The notes under the pieces: generated by a model
Seen by the model: the letters and a program-made list of their open reading frames with translations, nothing else
Told to the model about the DNA's origin: nothing
Databases searched by the model: none
Translations under genes and position numbers: made by a program
DNA from: Paenibacillus nanensis
Lineage (GTDB): Bacteria; Bacillota; Bacilli; Paenibacillales; Paenibacillaceae
DNA: 64,000 nt
Reading direction: 5' to 3'
Assembly (NCBI RefSeq): GCF_003583765.1
Contig: NZ_QXQA01000005.1
Location: 1 to 64,000 of the forward strand
In this document: positions 45,841 through 54,970 of the stretch, piece by piece
Layout: every line of letters begins with the position of its first letter
Position numbering within the stretch: position 1 is the stretch's first letter

Positions 45841-46764
45841 TTAGATGCCCGCGCCCAATTCATAAGGCGTTTGCTGATACACATAATAGTTAAGCCAATT
45901 GGAGAAAAGCAGGTTCGCATGCGCTCTCCACGTAGACAACGGCATACATGAAGGATTATCTCCCGGGAAATAATTGCGCGGAAGCGCAATGTCCATGCCC
46001 TTCGCGACATCTCTGTCGTATTCATATTTCAGCGAATCCGGATCGTACTCCGAATGACCGGTCACAAAAATTTGTTTGCCATCTTTCGATGCGACGATAT
46101 AGACGCCGGAGTCGGCAGATTCCGACAAAATCTCAAGCGCTTCGATCTTCTCGATGTCCTCCCGTCTAACCTCCGTATGGCGGGATTGCGGGACGAAAAA
46201 CAGCTCGTCGAAGCCTCTGAGCAGCTGGACGTTTCGCTTATCTCCGCTTACGGTATGAGGGAACACGCCGAACACTTTTTGGTCCAGGTTATATTTCGGC
46301 ACGCCGTAATGGTGATACAGGCCGGCTTGAGAGGCCCAACATATATGGAACGTCGAAGTCACGTGGCGTTTGGTCCACTCCATAATTTCCTTCAGCTCAT
46401 CCCAATAGTTCACTTCCTCGAACGGCAAATGCTCCACAGGCGCTCCCGTAATAATCATGCCGTCGAAATACAGATGAGAAATCTCGTCAAACGTTTTGTA
46501 GAACGACTCCAGATGCTCCGCAGACGTGTTCTTCGACGTGTGCGTCCTTGGATGCAGAAGCACGACCTCCACCTGCAGCGGCGTATTGCCGATGAGACGC
46601 AGAAGCTGCGTTTCCGTCGTTTCTTTGGTCGGCATCAAATTCAGAATCGCTATGCGCAAAGGACGAATGTCTTGATGATAAGCGACGCTTTCATCCATCA
46701 CAAATATGTTCTCATTGCTCAAAATTTCTTTGGCCGGCAAGTTGTCTGGCACTTTAATAGGCAC
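45841..46764 (-). CDS. metA: Homoserine O-acyltransferase MetA
   Basis: First committed step of methionine synthesis, 307 residues, MetA/HTS family. Catalytic features are the nucleophile Cys in HICWASQAG and the Glu-containing [10 protein letters not shown] and [10 protein letters not shown] segments. In Bacillales MetA proteins usually use acetyl-CoA despite the succinyltransferase name; the acyl donor was not read from the sequence. It is first in the metA-metI operon behind a SAM riboswitch. Confidence 0.96.
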   Translation of the reverse strand: MPIKVPDNLPAKEILSNENIFVMDESVAYHQDIRPLRIAILNLMPTKETTETQLLRLIGNTPLQVEVVLLHPRTHTSKNTSAEHLESFYKTFDEISHLYFDGMIITGAPVEHLPFEEVNYWDELKEIMEWTKRHVTSTFHICWASQAGLYHHYGVPKYNLDQKVFGVFPHTVSGDKRNVQLLRGFDELFFVPQSRHTEVRREDIEKIEALEILSESADSGVYIVASKDGKQIFVTGHSEYDPDSLKYEYDRDVAKGMDIALPRNYFPGDNPSCMPLSTWRAHANLLFSNWLNYYVYQQTPYELGAGI

Positions 46765-46810
46765 TTTCGATCACACTCCTAATGTTAGGTCATGATTAGA
46801 AGTCAGCAAT

Positions 46811-46975
46811 AAAAAAGACCCCTTCTGCGTGAGAAAAGGTCGTCTGCTCGGAAAGAAAGCTGTCCGCCTCTCTCATCTCTCAGAAACGTTATGTTTCCGC
46901 AAGAATTAGCACCGTGCTCATTACGCCGGTTGCCGGGCTTCATCGGGCTAGTCCCTCCGCCTGCTCTTGATAAGA
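46811..46975 (-). ncRNA. SAM-I riboswitch (S-box) with terminator, upstream of metA
   Basis: The sense strand from about 46973 reads CTTATCAAGAGCAGGCGGAG, then GGGACTAGCCCGATGAAGCC, CGGCAACCGGC and a GGTGCTAATTC segment: the conserved core of the S-box. It ends with a rho-independent terminator (46817-46841, GACCTTTTCT with its G-U-rich partner, then six T). With S-adenosylmethionine bound, transcription should stop before metA. Confidence 0.97.
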
Positions 46976-47094
46976 AAGTAGTCTATTCAATTATTGCGTT
47001 TCCAATTAATTTTACTTTAAATCATTCCGTTATTCCCGTCAAGAACCTGCTTTGCATATACTGTTAAACCGGGATCCCTGCAGCCATTTTTCGC

Positions 47095-47124
47095 TTGAAT
47101 GTTCTGCTTGAGCGGGAGTATACT
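47095..47124 (+). promoter_or_regulatory. Promoter for the corA leader transcript
   Basis: TTGAAT (47095-47100) and TATACT (47119-47124) are 18 bp apart. Transcription from about 47131 gives a 5' leader of about 230 nt before corA. The stretch between the S-box promoter side (46980) and here holds nothing else certain. Confidence 0.6.
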
Positions 47125-47173
47125 AGACAAGGATTGGGACATTCATTCGACATTAAAAGGAGTGTAAGAGGAC

Positions 47174-47299
47174 ATGGAAGGTGATCGACCGAAGCCCGAA
47201 ACCAACCGCATAAGGCCGCTGTCGGTCAGCATGAAGCGAGAGCGCTTCTCCCTTAGTCCTTCGACATCACTCGCGAAGCTGGCGGGGAAGCCTTATTAA
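47174..47299 (+). CDS. Possible 41-residue leader peptide before corA
   Basis: A short ORF in the corA leader, beginning MEGDRPKPETNRIRPL and ending LAKLAGKPY, with AAGGAG 11-12 nt upstream (and AGAGG closer). It is basic and contains six prolines. The leader can also form hairpins (GACCGA/TCGGTC, AAGCG-AGAG-CGCTT). Leader peptides upstream of magnesium transporter genes are known in enterobacteria (mgtA, corA), but no homology is claimed. It may be fortuitous. Confidence 0.35.
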   Translation: MEGDRPKPETNRIRPLSVSMKRERFSLSPSTSLAKLAGKPY

Positions 47300-47362
47300 C
47301 CCGTTACACTCGCCAATGTCCTGGCCGGCAGTCTCCTGCAAGACCAGAGAGGAGAACTGCGA

Positions 47363-48298
47363 ATGAAAATCAGACATGTAAAAAACGGCGTTTTCACGAC
47401 AGTCGAACAATTGGAGCAAACGCTGATCGAGCCGACGGAAGGCTTTTATTGGATTGACGCGGACGTGGACGACTTGACCATCCTGCAGCCCATGTTCGGC
47501 ATGCATGACCTCGCTGTGGAGGACTGCTTGAACGAAGAGGAGCAGCGTCCAAAGATTGAAATTTATGAAAATCATTATTTTATTGTCTTCAACAGCATCC
47601 GCTTTGACGATGAAGAAATTTTTCTTCGAGCCTTGAACATTTTCCTTGGCAAGCACTATATTATTACCGTTACGAAACAGAAAATTAACGAGCTGCGTTC
47701 GCTTAAGCCGATCTTATGGGAGCAAGAAGTAAACCGGCCTGACCAATTCCTCTATTATTTGGTCGATTTGGTGGTCGACAATTATTTCTCTGTCGGCGAC
47801 CGTATCGACACGCGGATCGAAACGCTGGAGGAAGCGATCCTCATGCATACCAAGAAGTCTCATCTGAACGAAATCATCGGTCTTCGCGGCGAGATTTTAT
47901 GGGTGAGAAAGGTGCTCGGACCGCAGCGCGAGGTTGTCTTTACCTTGAACAAAAAAGAGCTGAAGCTGATTGACGATCAGCTGCAAAAGTATTTCAGCGA
48001 CGTTTACGAGAACGCGATCAAAATTGCGGAATCCTTCGACACGTACCGAGATCTGATGGGCAACCTTCGGGAAGCGTATCAGTCCAGTCTTTCCAGCCGA
48101 GCGAATGAAATTATGCGCGTTTTTACAGCGATCACGACGATATTCATGCCGCTCACCTTCCTGACGGGCATCTACGGCATGAACTTCGATATTTTGCCGT
48201 TCGTCCACTCCAGCTGGGGTGCTTACGTGCTGCTTGGCATTATGCTAGTGCTCGGCTGCAGCATGTTGTATATATTTCGCAAGAAGGAATGGCTGTAG
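47363..48298 (+). CDS. corA: Magnesium/cobalt transporter CorA
   Basis: Pentameric Mg2+ channel, 311 residues. A long cytosolic funnel domain precedes two C-terminal membrane helices; the pore signature GMN is at 272-274 (GIYGMNFD) at the end of the first helix. ATG 47363 has GAGAGGAG 8 nt upstream. The terminator hairpin overlaps its stop codon. It is monocistronic behind a long leader. Confidence 0.96.
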   Translation: MKIRHVKNGVFTTVEQLEQTLIEPTEGFYWIDADVDDLTILQPMFGMHDLAVEDCLNEEEQRPKIEIYENHYFIVFNSIRFDDEEIFLRALNIFLGKHYIITVTKQKINELRSLKPILWEQEVNRPDQFLYYLVDLVVDNYFSVGDRIDTRIETLEEAILMHTKKSHLNEIIGLRGEILWVRKVLGPQREVVFTLNKKELKLIDDQLQKYFSDVYENAIKIAESFDTYRDLMGNLREAYQSSLSSRANEIMRVFTAITTIFMPLTFLTGIYGMNFDILPFVHSSWGAYVLLGIMLVLGCSMLYIFRKKEWL

Positions 48299-48319
48299 CA
48301 GCCGTTCCTTTTCTTTTTG
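48284..48319 (+). terminator. Terminator of corA overlapping the stop codon
   Basis: AAGGAA-T-GGCTG pairs with CAGCC-G-TTCCTT around the TAG stop codon (48296-48298), followed by TTCTTTTT. Confidence 0.8.
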
Positions 48320-48387
48320 CCGAGCACGGATACAATCGGATATACTAATGATATGGCCAGTTAATGCAGGAAGGGGGAATACTGGAC

Positions 48388-49290
48388 ATGAACATCAGTC
48401 AGCTTGAAACCTTGCTCACCATTTCCAAAACGATGAGCTTCCGGAAAGCGGGCGAGCTTCTTAACTTGACGCAGCCGGCTGTCTCCGCACAAATCAAAAG
48501 CTTGGAGGACGAATTCAAAACCGTCCTGATCGACCGCAATCAGCCGGTTACTTTAACCGATCACGGCCAAGTGTTCCTGGAGCATGCGGAACGCATACTT
48601 GATATCGTGGAAGAGCTGAAGCAAAAGCTCGATGACCTCAATCATACGCCGCAAGGTCATATTTTGTTAGGCACGACTTCATCGATTGCCATTCAAATTT
48701 TACCTAGGGTTTTATCGTATTTCCACAATCAATTCCCGCAAATTAAAACAACCATTCATACGATGCCTTCCACGCAAGTGATGACTTCCGTCGAGAATGG
48801 TTCCGTGGACGTTGGCATAACCTATCTTTCGGAGAAGAATCCGAACATTGCCTCATCTGTGCTTTATTACGATACGTTCGAGCTAGTCGTATCTCCCGAA
48901 AACCCTTTAAGCAGCTTAACCCACACGACGGTCGACAAACTTAAGGACGTTCCCATGATCATGCTTGCGCCGGACACCCTTGGCCGACGGTTCGTGGACG
49001 GCATATTCCGTCAATATAATATTCAGCCTAATATCGTCATGGAGCTTTCCAGCAGTGAAGAAGTAAAGCGGATGGTAGAGATCGATTTAGGCGCAGCGAT
49101 TGTCTCCAAGCTTTCGATCCCAACCGAGCTCAAGCTTGGAACGCTTAAGCTTATCAAAGTGCCCGAGCTTGAAGCCACGCATCCCGTCGGCGTCGTCTAC
49201 AAATCGGGACGTTATCTCAATACGGCGATGCGGCAATTTCTCAGCGATCTAAAGGGCATGCCTGAGCATCAATTTATTAGCAGCGAGTAG
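48388..49290 (+). CDS. LysR-family transcriptional regulator
   Basis: A 300-residue regulator with the N-terminal LysR winged helix (SQLETLLTISKTMSFRKAGELLNLTQPAVSAQIKSLE) and a periplasmic-binding-like effector domain from about 90 (GHILLGTTSSIAIQILP). It resembles the CysL/CidR/YwfK group; the effector is not predictable. ATG 48388 has GGAAGGGGGA with 9 nt spacing. It is followed after 10 bp by a PHP phosphatase gene, forming a two-gene operon. Confidence 0.92.
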   Translation: MNISQLETLLTISKTMSFRKAGELLNLTQPAVSAQIKSLEDEFKTVLIDRNQPVTLTDHGQVFLEHAERILDIVEELKQKLDDLNHTPQGHILLGTTSSIAIQILPRVLSYFHNQFPQIKTTIHTMPSTQVMTSVENGSVDVGITYLSEKNPNIASSVLYYDTFELVVSPENPLSSLTHTTVDKLKDVPMIMLAPDTLGRRFVDGIFRQYNIQPNIVMELSSSEEVKRMVEIDLGAAIVSKLSIPTELKLGTLKLIKVPELEATHPVGVVYKSGRYLNTAMRQFLSDLKGMPEHQFISSE

Positions 49291-49300
49291 GAGGTATTCC

Positions 49301-50110
49301 ATGAAATTCGATTTACATACTCATCATGTCAGATGCGGTCACGCAGACGGCAATATCGAGGACTATATCCTGGCTGGAATCGAAGCAGGTCTTCAGGTTA
49401 TCGGCATTTCGGACCACTCGCCCTACTTTTACCACGCGGAGGATCAGCCTTCTCCGGGAATCGCGATGGCAAGAAGCGATTTCGCCAATTACATTAACGA
49501 GGTGCTTCGCCTCAAGGAGAAATACGCGGGTAAGATTGAAGTGCTTCTTGGCATGGAATCCGACTATTTCCCTGAACATATCGATGCTTACCGCAAAGCC
49601 TATGAAGGCGTTCCGTTTGATTATTTAATCGGTTCCGTTCATCAGGTCAGCGGCGTGAGCATCTTCAACCGCAATAGGTGGAAAAAGCTGGACGAAGCCG
49701 GCCATATTAACGAGAAAAAAAGCTATTATGAGCTAATTGAGCAATCCGCCCGCACCGGCATGTTCGACATTCTCGGCCACATCGACGCGATGAAAGGCTA
49801 CTACCCCGCCTTCTCCGATATTCCTGCTCACGAGCATATCGACAAAGCTCTTCGTACGATAGGAGAATGCGGTGTTTCGATTGAGATTAACACGTCCGGA
49901 AGCACAAAAGACTGCGGAGGCTGGTACCCTTCCGATGAAATTCTGGAGCGCGCTCTTCACTTCGGCGTTAACGTCACCTTCGGTTCGGACGCGCATAAGC
50001 CTTCTCGGGTTGGGGACGAATGGGAGCTTGTGGCCAAACGGCTCAAAGAGATCGGATTCTCGCACTGGGTTTTCTACCGGCAAAGAAAACAAGTCGTTGT
50101 GCCGTTGTAA
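49301..50110 (+). CDS. hisK: PHP-domain histidinol-phosphatase (HisK/HisJ type)
   Basis: Metal-dependent phosphatase of 269 residues with the PHP motifs DLHTHHVRCGHADG, ISDHSPYF, GMESDYFP, GSVHQV, LGHIDAMK and FGSDAHKPSRVGD. The family member HisJ/HisK dephosphorylates histidinol phosphate in histidine synthesis. No other his gene is near, so another small phosphate ester is possible. ATG 49301 has GTAGGAGG upstream. The LysR gene directly upstream may control it. Confidence 0.88.
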   Translation: MKFDLHTHHVRCGHADGNIEDYILAGIEAGLQVIGISDHSPYFYHAEDQPSPGIAMARSDFANYINEVLRLKEKYAGKIEVLLGMESDYFPEHIDAYRKAYEGVPFDYLIGSVHQVSGVSIFNRNRWKKLDEAGHINEKKSYYELIEQSARTGMFDILGHIDAMKGYYPAFSDIPAHEHIDKALRTIGECGVSIEINTSGSTKDCGGWYPSDEILERALHFGVNVTFGSDAHKPSRVGDEWELVAKRLKEIGFSHWVFYRQRKQVVVPL

Positions 50111-50114
50111 AGTG

Positions 50115-50148
50115 GAGGAGGGACCGGGCGTCCCTCCTCTTCTTTATT
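50115..50148 (+). terminator. Terminator after the PHP phosphatase gene
   Basis: GAGGAGGGAC (50115-50124) pairs perfectly with GTCCCTCCTC (50130-50139), followed by TTCTTTATT. Confidence 0.92.
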
Positions 50149-50156
50149 CGGACAAA

Positions 50157-50183
50157 AAAAGCGGACCTGCGCTCGGCAGGTCC
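50157..50183 (-). terminator. Orphan terminator-like hairpin
   Basis: GGACCTGC (50163-50170) pairs with GCAGGTCC (50176-50183); seven T follow on the minus strand, although no minus-strand gene ends here. It may block antisense readthrough or belong to an unseen transcript. Confidence 0.55.
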
Positions 50184-50292
50184 AAAATGGTTATATAAAA
50201 AGGGGGTCTTGCTTATTATAATAGCCCTCTGATGTGTTAAAGGAGTAACAGAATCATTACTTTTGTGTAACAAATCGGGAGTGTGGAGCATC

Positions 50293-51138
50293 ATGTGGTT
50301 GTTGACGGCCATCGGCAGCGCTTTTTTATTTGGACTTGCGGGCTGGTGGATGAAGGTTTCGCAAATGAAAGGCGGCTCCACCCGGATGCTGCTCATTGGG
50401 TTGTACGGCGCCGGTGCGGCCGGCTTCGGCATTCATGCGGCGTTCGAGGGGAGGCTGAACGATGTATTGCAGCCGGGCGTATGGCTGGCTGGCATTCTGA
50501 TCGGCGCAGGCTCCGCTTGGGGAAATGCTCTGTTCATGAAGGCGCTGCAGTATGGACCGGCAAGCTTAACCTCGCCGCTAACGAACTTGAACATCGTATT
50601 TGTAGTTGCGATGGCAACGTTCTGGTACGACGAGCCGCTTGGCCTGATGCAGACGGTTGGCATCGTTATGCTTCTGCTAGCGGTTGTTCTTATCGCCTAT
50701 AAACGAAAGGAACCGCTGTCCATCAAGGAGAAGCGATGGTTTATCATCGTCGGACTCGCTATCGTCATGTTCGCTCTGCGCAACGGCGGGCTCAAAGTAA
50801 CCGACGAGCTTGGACTATCGAGCGCTCCCATTCTTTTCGTTGCCTATGCTTTATCGCTGCTGTGGTTCTTGATCCCATCGAAGGAGCAGCGTGAGCGCGC
50901 CTCTGATCGTATCGGACTGCAATTAGGCTTGGCTGCGGGAGTGTTCTCTTATGGAGGGTTACAATTATACGCCTATGCGATTTCGACGGGACAAGCGAAT
51001 TTGGCCGCCCCGATCTTTGCCACCAACAGCTTGGTTGTTGCCATTGGCTCCATCCTCTTTTATAAAGAAAGGCTCACGATGCTTCAATGGGCGGCCTTCC
51101 TTTTCCTATTAGCGGGTCTCATTGTGATCAAGCTGTAA
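50293..51138 (+). CDS. EamA/DMT-family transporter
   Basis: A 281-residue membrane protein of about ten helices in two repeats of five (drug/metabolite transporter fold). The second helix pair contains GPASLTSPLTNLNIVFV and the later STGQANLAAPIFATNSLVVA segment, typical of EamA repeats. The substrate is unknown. ATG 50293 is chosen over the 50263 frame start because GGAG lies just upstream, though spacing is short. The next gene on the strand is the HxlR regulator, 360 bp away. Confidence 0.85.
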   Translation: MWLLTAIGSAFLFGLAGWWMKVSQMKGGSTRMLLIGLYGAGAAGFGIHAAFEGRLNDVLQPGVWLAGILIGAGSAWGNALFMKALQYGPASLTSPLTNLNIVFVVAMATFWYDEPLGLMQTVGIVMLLLAVVLIAYKRKEPLSIKEKRWFIIVGLAIVMFALRNGGLKVTDELGLSSAPILFVAYALSLLWFLIPSKEQRERASDRIGLQLGLAAGVFSYGGLQLYAYAISTGQANLAAPIFATNSLVVAIGSILFYKERLTMLQWAAFLFLLAGLIVIKL

Positions 51139-51223
51139 AGTTAAGGGAAAGCCGCAACTTTCATAAGGATTAAAGCGTTAACTTTCCGATGGGACAATGG
51201 GGCAAGATAAGGGGAGGGAACAA

Positions 51224-51320
51224 GTGCATTAAATAATTGCTGCAACAGCTATCCTGCTGCTTCTCGTCGCTTGTAGGAATGCCGTTCGAACATCCGAACC
51301 AGGTAAGAAAGCTCGCTTCT
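51224..51320 (+). pseudogene. Decayed lipoprotein gene start with in-frame stop
   Basis: GGGGAGGG (51211-51218) precedes GTG-CAT-TAA (51224-51232). Directly after that stop, the same frame encodes IIAATAILLLLVACRN, a hydrophobic stretch with a textbook lipobox (LVAC). The frame then stays open to 51493 with no recognisable domain. The arrangement looks like a lipoprotein gene that has gained a stop codon at position 3 and lost its remainder. It may also be chance; the rest of 51139-51498 shows only the HxlR promoter. Confidence 0.35.
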
Positions 51321-51498
51321 TTCGAAAGACGAGCCGATTGTTAATTAAGAACTGTCTGAGAACATATTCGAAAAGCCGAGAACCGAAATTCCATCACATG
51401 CTTTCCAAATTCCACCAAATGATTTCACTTCTTGAAATGTACTTACTTTTAGTTTGTTCATATGATACAATAGAACTACAAAAAGCGGGGTGATTCTG

Positions 51499-51807
51499 TT
51501 GGATTATTCGACAATGTGCCCAAGATATGAAGCAGCGGCTGATTTGCTTGGTAAGAAATGGACGGGACGAATTATTCGGGTATTGCTTGGCGGACCGAAA
51601 CGTTTTAAGGATATCAAAGAGCAAATTCCGGAAATGAGCGACAAAATGCTAACAGACCGAATGAAAGAGCTGGAGACGATGGGCATTGTAATCCGTCAGG
51701 TGTATCCAGAGATGCCCGTTCGGATCGAATACGAGCTTACGCCAAAAGGGAAAGACTTGCAGCCGGTGATCGAATCCATTCAAAAATGGGGCGAAAACTG
51801 GATGTAA
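51499..51807 (+). CDS. HxlR-family regulator, YodB-like
   Basis: A 102-residue winged-helix repressor close to B. subtilis YodB: MCPRYEAAADLLGKKWTG, LLGGPKRFKDIKEQIPEMSDKMLTDRMKELE. The N-terminal Cys (in TMCPRYE) corresponds to YodB Cys6, which reacts with quinones and disulfide stressors. A TTG start at 51499 (GGGG upstream) or ATG 51514 is possible; GTG 51490 is less likely. TACAAT at 51466-51471 with TTACTT 17 bp upstream may be the promoter. No oxidoreductase target is adjacent. Confidence 0.85.
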   Translation: MDYSTMCPRYEAAADLLGKKWTGRIIRVLLGGPKRFKDIKEQIPEMSDKMLTDRMKELETMGIVIRQVYPEMPVRIEYELTPKGKDLQPVIESIQKWGENWM

Positions 51808-51808
51808 T

Positions 51809-51847
51809 AAAAAGAACCGACAGGGCCGCGCCCCATCGGTTCTTTTT
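51809..51847. terminator. Bidirectional terminator between HxlR and PadR genes
   Basis: AAAAAGAACCGA (51809-51820) pairs with TCGGTTCTTTTT (51836-51847), with an inner GGG/CCC stem. Confidence 0.93.
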
Positions 51848-51867
51848 ACTTGTTCACGACTTCTACT

Positions 51868-52434
51868 TTAGCTTTTTTCCAAAGGCTTTGGCTCGAACAA
51901 AAGGCCGGACTCGGCCTCTGCGATAATCTCCTCCAGCCACTCCTTCTCCACTTCACTGAAGCGTAGAATACCCCGGATCAAATGAACGGAGCCCCTTGGC
52001 AAAGCCCCTTCCTTCCGCTCGGCGACCTCCCGCATTAACTCAATCCGCGCTTTGCATGCCGCCAGCTGGCGGCCCAGAAGCGTCATCGTCTTCTCCTTAT
52101 CCGCAACCGATACAAAGGGCAATGCCGAGAAGATCGGATGCTCCGGATATGCGGTTTGGTTCATCTGCTTTTGAAGCAGCTCCAAGAACGAAGCCTTCCC
52201 TTTTTCTGTTATGCGGTATATCGTTTTATCCGGCCTATTGTCCCCCGGAACAGGAATGACCTCCGCCGCCTCTATCAGCCCGTCTGCCCTCATTTGATCG
52301 ACGGCATAGTATAACGAGCCGTCGCGGATTTTGAAGGCGACATGCCAGTTGCGCCCCTTAATCGTTTGACGGATATCGTAGGGATGCCGATTTTTTTCAA
52401 TTAGCAGCCCAAGCACAAGCAGCTTCATCGACAT
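51868..52434 (-). CDS. PadR-family transcriptional regulator
   Basis: A 188-residue regulator: N-terminal winged helix (LLVLGLLIEKNRHPYDIRQTIKGRNWHVAFKIRDGSLYYAVDQMRADGLIE) and a C-terminal helical domain of the Vir/AphA type. It is the second gene of an operon with the MFS exporter, 5 bp after its stop codon, and probably represses that operon. The palindrome in the exporter promoter (54072-54087) is the likely operator. Confidence 0.93.
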   Translation of the reverse strand: MSMKLLVLGLLIEKNRHPYDIRQTIKGRNWHVAFKIRDGSLYYAVDQMRADGLIEAAEVIPVPGDNRPDKTIYRITEKGKASFLELLQKQMNQTAYPEHPIFSALPFVSVADKEKTMTLLGRQLAACKARIELMREVAERKEGALPRGSVHLIRGILRFSEVEKEWLEEIIAEAESGLLFEPKPLEKS

Positions 52435-52439
52435 CCGGC

Positions 52440-54026
52440 TCAGCTCCTATGAGGAGAAGGCTCTGTGAGCGGGTTAGCCGGGGCATCGCCTTGCTGCGAT
52501 GATTTGGCGCCGGCCCCTTGCCTGTTCGAAGATTCGAGGCGCGCGCGTCCCATTAGGAACACGAAAATAAACGCCGCAATCGGCAAAATAACGCTCCATT
52601 GAAACACGTAAATGATGGAATCCGCCAGCTTGCCAAGCAGTACATTCACAATGTCCGGCGTTAAGCCCATTTGCGCTTGCACGTCCGGATCAAGTAAAGC
52701 CTGGCCGCCCTTCACCTGCTCCGCCGCTCCCGGATCCATACCCGGCAGCTGCTCGATGCCCGACTGGAAGCTTGATTTCTGCAGCACGCCAAAAACCGTT
52801 ACGCCAAGCGCCGAGCCGATTGTCCGGAAAAACGTGATCAGCGACGACGCGGAGCCTTTATATTGAGGAGGAACGGAGCTTAACGTCGACATATTCATGA
52901 GCGGGAATGACACGCCGATGCCTAGTCCAACGATAACCATATACAACGTAATCAGCAGACGGCTGCTCTCCGCATCCATCGCAAAGCCTAGCAAAACCGT
53001 ACCGATTGTTAACGTAGTGGCCGATACAAGCATAATATTGCGGAACGGGAATTTTCCCGCGATCCGTCCCCCGATCTGACTGCTGGCAACGACTCCAAGC
53101 ATCATCGGTATGAGAACGGTGCTCGTCTCCGTCGCGGACTGATGAAACACGCCTTGGATAAAGATCGGAATATAGGTTGCGCCTGCAATCATCACAGCGC
53201 CATATAACAAGCCGATCATCATACTGCTGGTGAACAGACGCTCGCCAAAGAGGCTAAGCTTAATAATCGGATCCTTCGCCTTTGTCTCCGCGAACAGAAA
53301 CAACGCTAGAAAGACGGCCGTACCTGCAAATAACGAGATCGTTTGAACGGACCCCCAGGCCCAGCCTTCCGTGCCGCCAAGCTCCAAACCGAACATTAAG
53401 CAGAGAATCGACGCGGTCAGCAATATCGCGCCGGTCCAATCGATGTGCTGCTTTCGCGTATTGCGGGATTCGTGATAAGCGCGCCAAATAAACAGAAACG
53501 ACAATATGCCTATCGGCACATTTATGTAGAAGATCCAGCGCCAGCTGAAGTAATCCGTTATCGCGCCGCCCATAATCGGGCCAAATACGCTGGAAATGCC
53601 AAATACGGCGCCGAAGAGTCCCATCATTTTGCCGCGTTTCTCCGCAGGGAAGAGGTCGAAAATAATCGTAAACACAATCGGCATAATCGCGCCGCCGCCT
53701 ATGCCTTGAATCGCGCGGTAAATAATAAGCTGCTCCATGTTCTGGGACGTGCCGCATAGAATCGATCCTATGACGAACAACGAAAGCCCCAGCAGGAAAA
53801 ACCGTCTTCGGCCGTACATATCCGACAGCTTGCCGAAAATCGGCGTTGCGACAACCATCGCAATCATGTAGGCGGAATATACCCAAATAAAATGTTCAAA
53901 GCCGCCTAATTTCTTAATAATCGTCGTCATGGCCGTCGAAACGATTGTTTGGTCCAGCGCAGACATAAACAAACCGAGCAGCAAGCCCGCTACAACAAGC
54001 TTGACATTGCTTTTATTGGCATCCAT
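52440..54026 (-). CDS. MFS multidrug exporter, DHA2 (EmrB/QacA) family, 14 TM
   Basis: A proton-driven exporter of 528 residues from ATG 54026 (GGGGAG just upstream; the frame starts at 54062). Motif A is [13 protein letters not shown], motif D1 is [17 protein letters not shown] after LDQTIVS, and motif C has [25 protein letters not shown]. Fourteen membrane segments are expected. The hydrophilic tail is Ser/Gln/Pro-rich. Encoded with a PadR regulator, which suggests induction by a toxic substrate; the substrate is unknown. Confidence 0.93.
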   Translation of the reverse strand: MDANKSNVKLVVAGLLLGLFMSALDQTIVSTAMTTIIKKLGGFEHFIWVYSAYMIAMVVATPIFGKLSDMYGRRRFFLLGLSLFVIGSILCGTSQNMEQLIIYRAIQGIGGGAIMPIVFTIIFDLFPAEKRGKMMGLFGAVFGISSVFGPIMGGAITDYFSWRWIFYINVPIGILSFLFIWRAYHESRNTRKQHIDWTGAILLTASILCLMFGLELGGTEGWAWGSVQTISLFAGTAVFLALFLFAETKAKDPIIKLSLFGERLFTSSMMIGLLYGAVMIAGATYIPIFIQGVFHQSATETSTVLIPMMLGVVASSQIGGRIAGKFPFRNIMLVSATTLTIGTVLLGFAMDAESSRLLITLYMVIVGLGIGVSFPLMNMSTLSSVPPQYKGSASSLITFFRTIGSALGVTVFGVLQKSSFQSGIEQLPGMDPGAAEQVKGGQALLDPDVQAQMGLTPDIVNVLLGKLADSIIYVFQWSVILPIAAFIFVFLMGRARLESSNRQGAGAKSSQQGDAPANPLTEPSPHRS

Positions 54027-54067
54027 TTTCTCCCCATCCTTCTGTCCATAACTAAACCACATCTGTT

Positions 54068-54095
54068 ATTTTACTCAAATTTGAGTATTTTACAA
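54068..54095 (-). promoter_or_regulatory. Promoter with embedded palindrome, exporter/PadR operon
   Basis: On the minus strand TTGTAA (54095-54090) and TAAAAT (54073-54068) are 16 bp apart. The perfect 16-bp palindrome TACTCAAATTTGAGTA (54072-54087) fills the spacer, an ideal place for a repressor to block RNA polymerase. PadR is the obvious candidate. Confidence 0.78.
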
Positions 54096-54152
54096 CCGTC
54101 TTATTTGATTTTAAACAAATATTCCCTCAGGATGCTGCCCCTTTGTAACCAA

Positions 54153-54189
54153 AAAACCCTCAAGCGGACGAGCGCCGCTTGAGGGTTTT
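54153..54189 (-). terminator. Terminator of the sdh operon
   Basis: AAAACCCTCAAGCGG (54153-54167) pairs perfectly with CCGCTTGAGGGTTTT (54175-54189); T-run on the minus strand. Confidence 0.94.
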
Positions 54190-54203
54190 GGAAATTCAGC
54201 TGT

Positions 54204-54968
54204 TTAATTCGTAAGCCATTTCTTGAACAGATGCTTCGTCGTATCTCTGTTCATCGCCGCGATGGAAGTCGTCAGCGGAATGCCTTTCGGGCAGGAGCGC
54301 ACGCAGTTCTGCGAGTTGCCGCAGCCCTCAATGCCGCCGTCCGTCATGAGCGCTTCCAGACGTTCTTCCTTGTTCATCTCGCCGGTTGGGTGAGCGTTGA
54401 ACAAGCGAACCTGAGAGATCGCGGCCGGACCGATAAAGCTGTTCCGGTCGTTCACGTTCGGGCAAGACTCCAAGCAGACGCCGCAAGTCATACATTTCGA
54501 CAGCTCGTACGCCCATTGACGCTTCGTCTCGGCCATACGCGGACCTGGACCCAGGTCATACGTTCCGTCGATCGGAATCCATGCTTTTACTTTCTTCAAA
54601 GCGTTGAACATGCGCTCACGGTTAATTACCAGGTCGCGCACGACAGGGAAAGTGCGCATCGGCTCAAGGCGAATCGGCTGCTCCAATTGGTCGACTAAGG
54701 CGCTGCACGCTTGACGCGGCTTGCCGTTAATGACCATCGAGCATGCGCCGCACACTTCCTCCAAGCAGTTGGACTCCCAGCATACCGGAGAGGTTTTGGA
54801 GCCGTCCGCCTTAACCGGATTACGCTGAATTTCCATCAGTCCGCTGATCACGTTCATGTTCGGACGGTATGGAATTTCGAACTCTTCCGTATACGGCTTG
54901 GATTCCGGCGTATCCTGGCGCGAGACAATAAATTTAACGGTTTTGGATGCGACAGTCGTTTCGGCCAT
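54204..54968 (-). CDS. sdhB: Succinate dehydrogenase iron-sulfur subunit
   Basis: Electron-transfer subunit of complex II, 254 residues. Cysteines for the [2Fe-2S] cluster are in CWESNCLEEVCGACSMVINGKPRQAC; those for the [4Fe-4S] and [3Fe-4S] clusters are in CMTCGVCLESCP and CGNSQNCVRSCPKGIP. It is the last gene of sdhCAB, 2 bp after sdhA, and ends in a strong terminator. Confidence 0.97.
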   Translation of the reverse strand: MAETTVASKTVKFIVSRQDTPESKPYTEEFEIPYRPNMNVISGLMEIQRNPVKADGSKTSPVCWESNCLEEVCGACSMVINGKPRQACSALVDQLEQPIRLEPMRTFPVVRDLVINRERMFNALKKVKAWIPIDGTYDLGPGPRMAETKRQWAYELSKCMTCGVCLESCPNVNDRNSFIGPAAISQVRLFNAHPTGEMNKEERLEALMTDGGIEGCGNSQNCVRSCPKGIPLTTSIAAMNRDTTKHLFKKWLTN

Positions 54969-54970
54969 GA

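Noticed and set aside
47131..47362. M-box (ykoK) magnesium riboswitch upstream of corA
   Set aside because: The conserved M-box core sequences could not be found; the leader remains unexplained.
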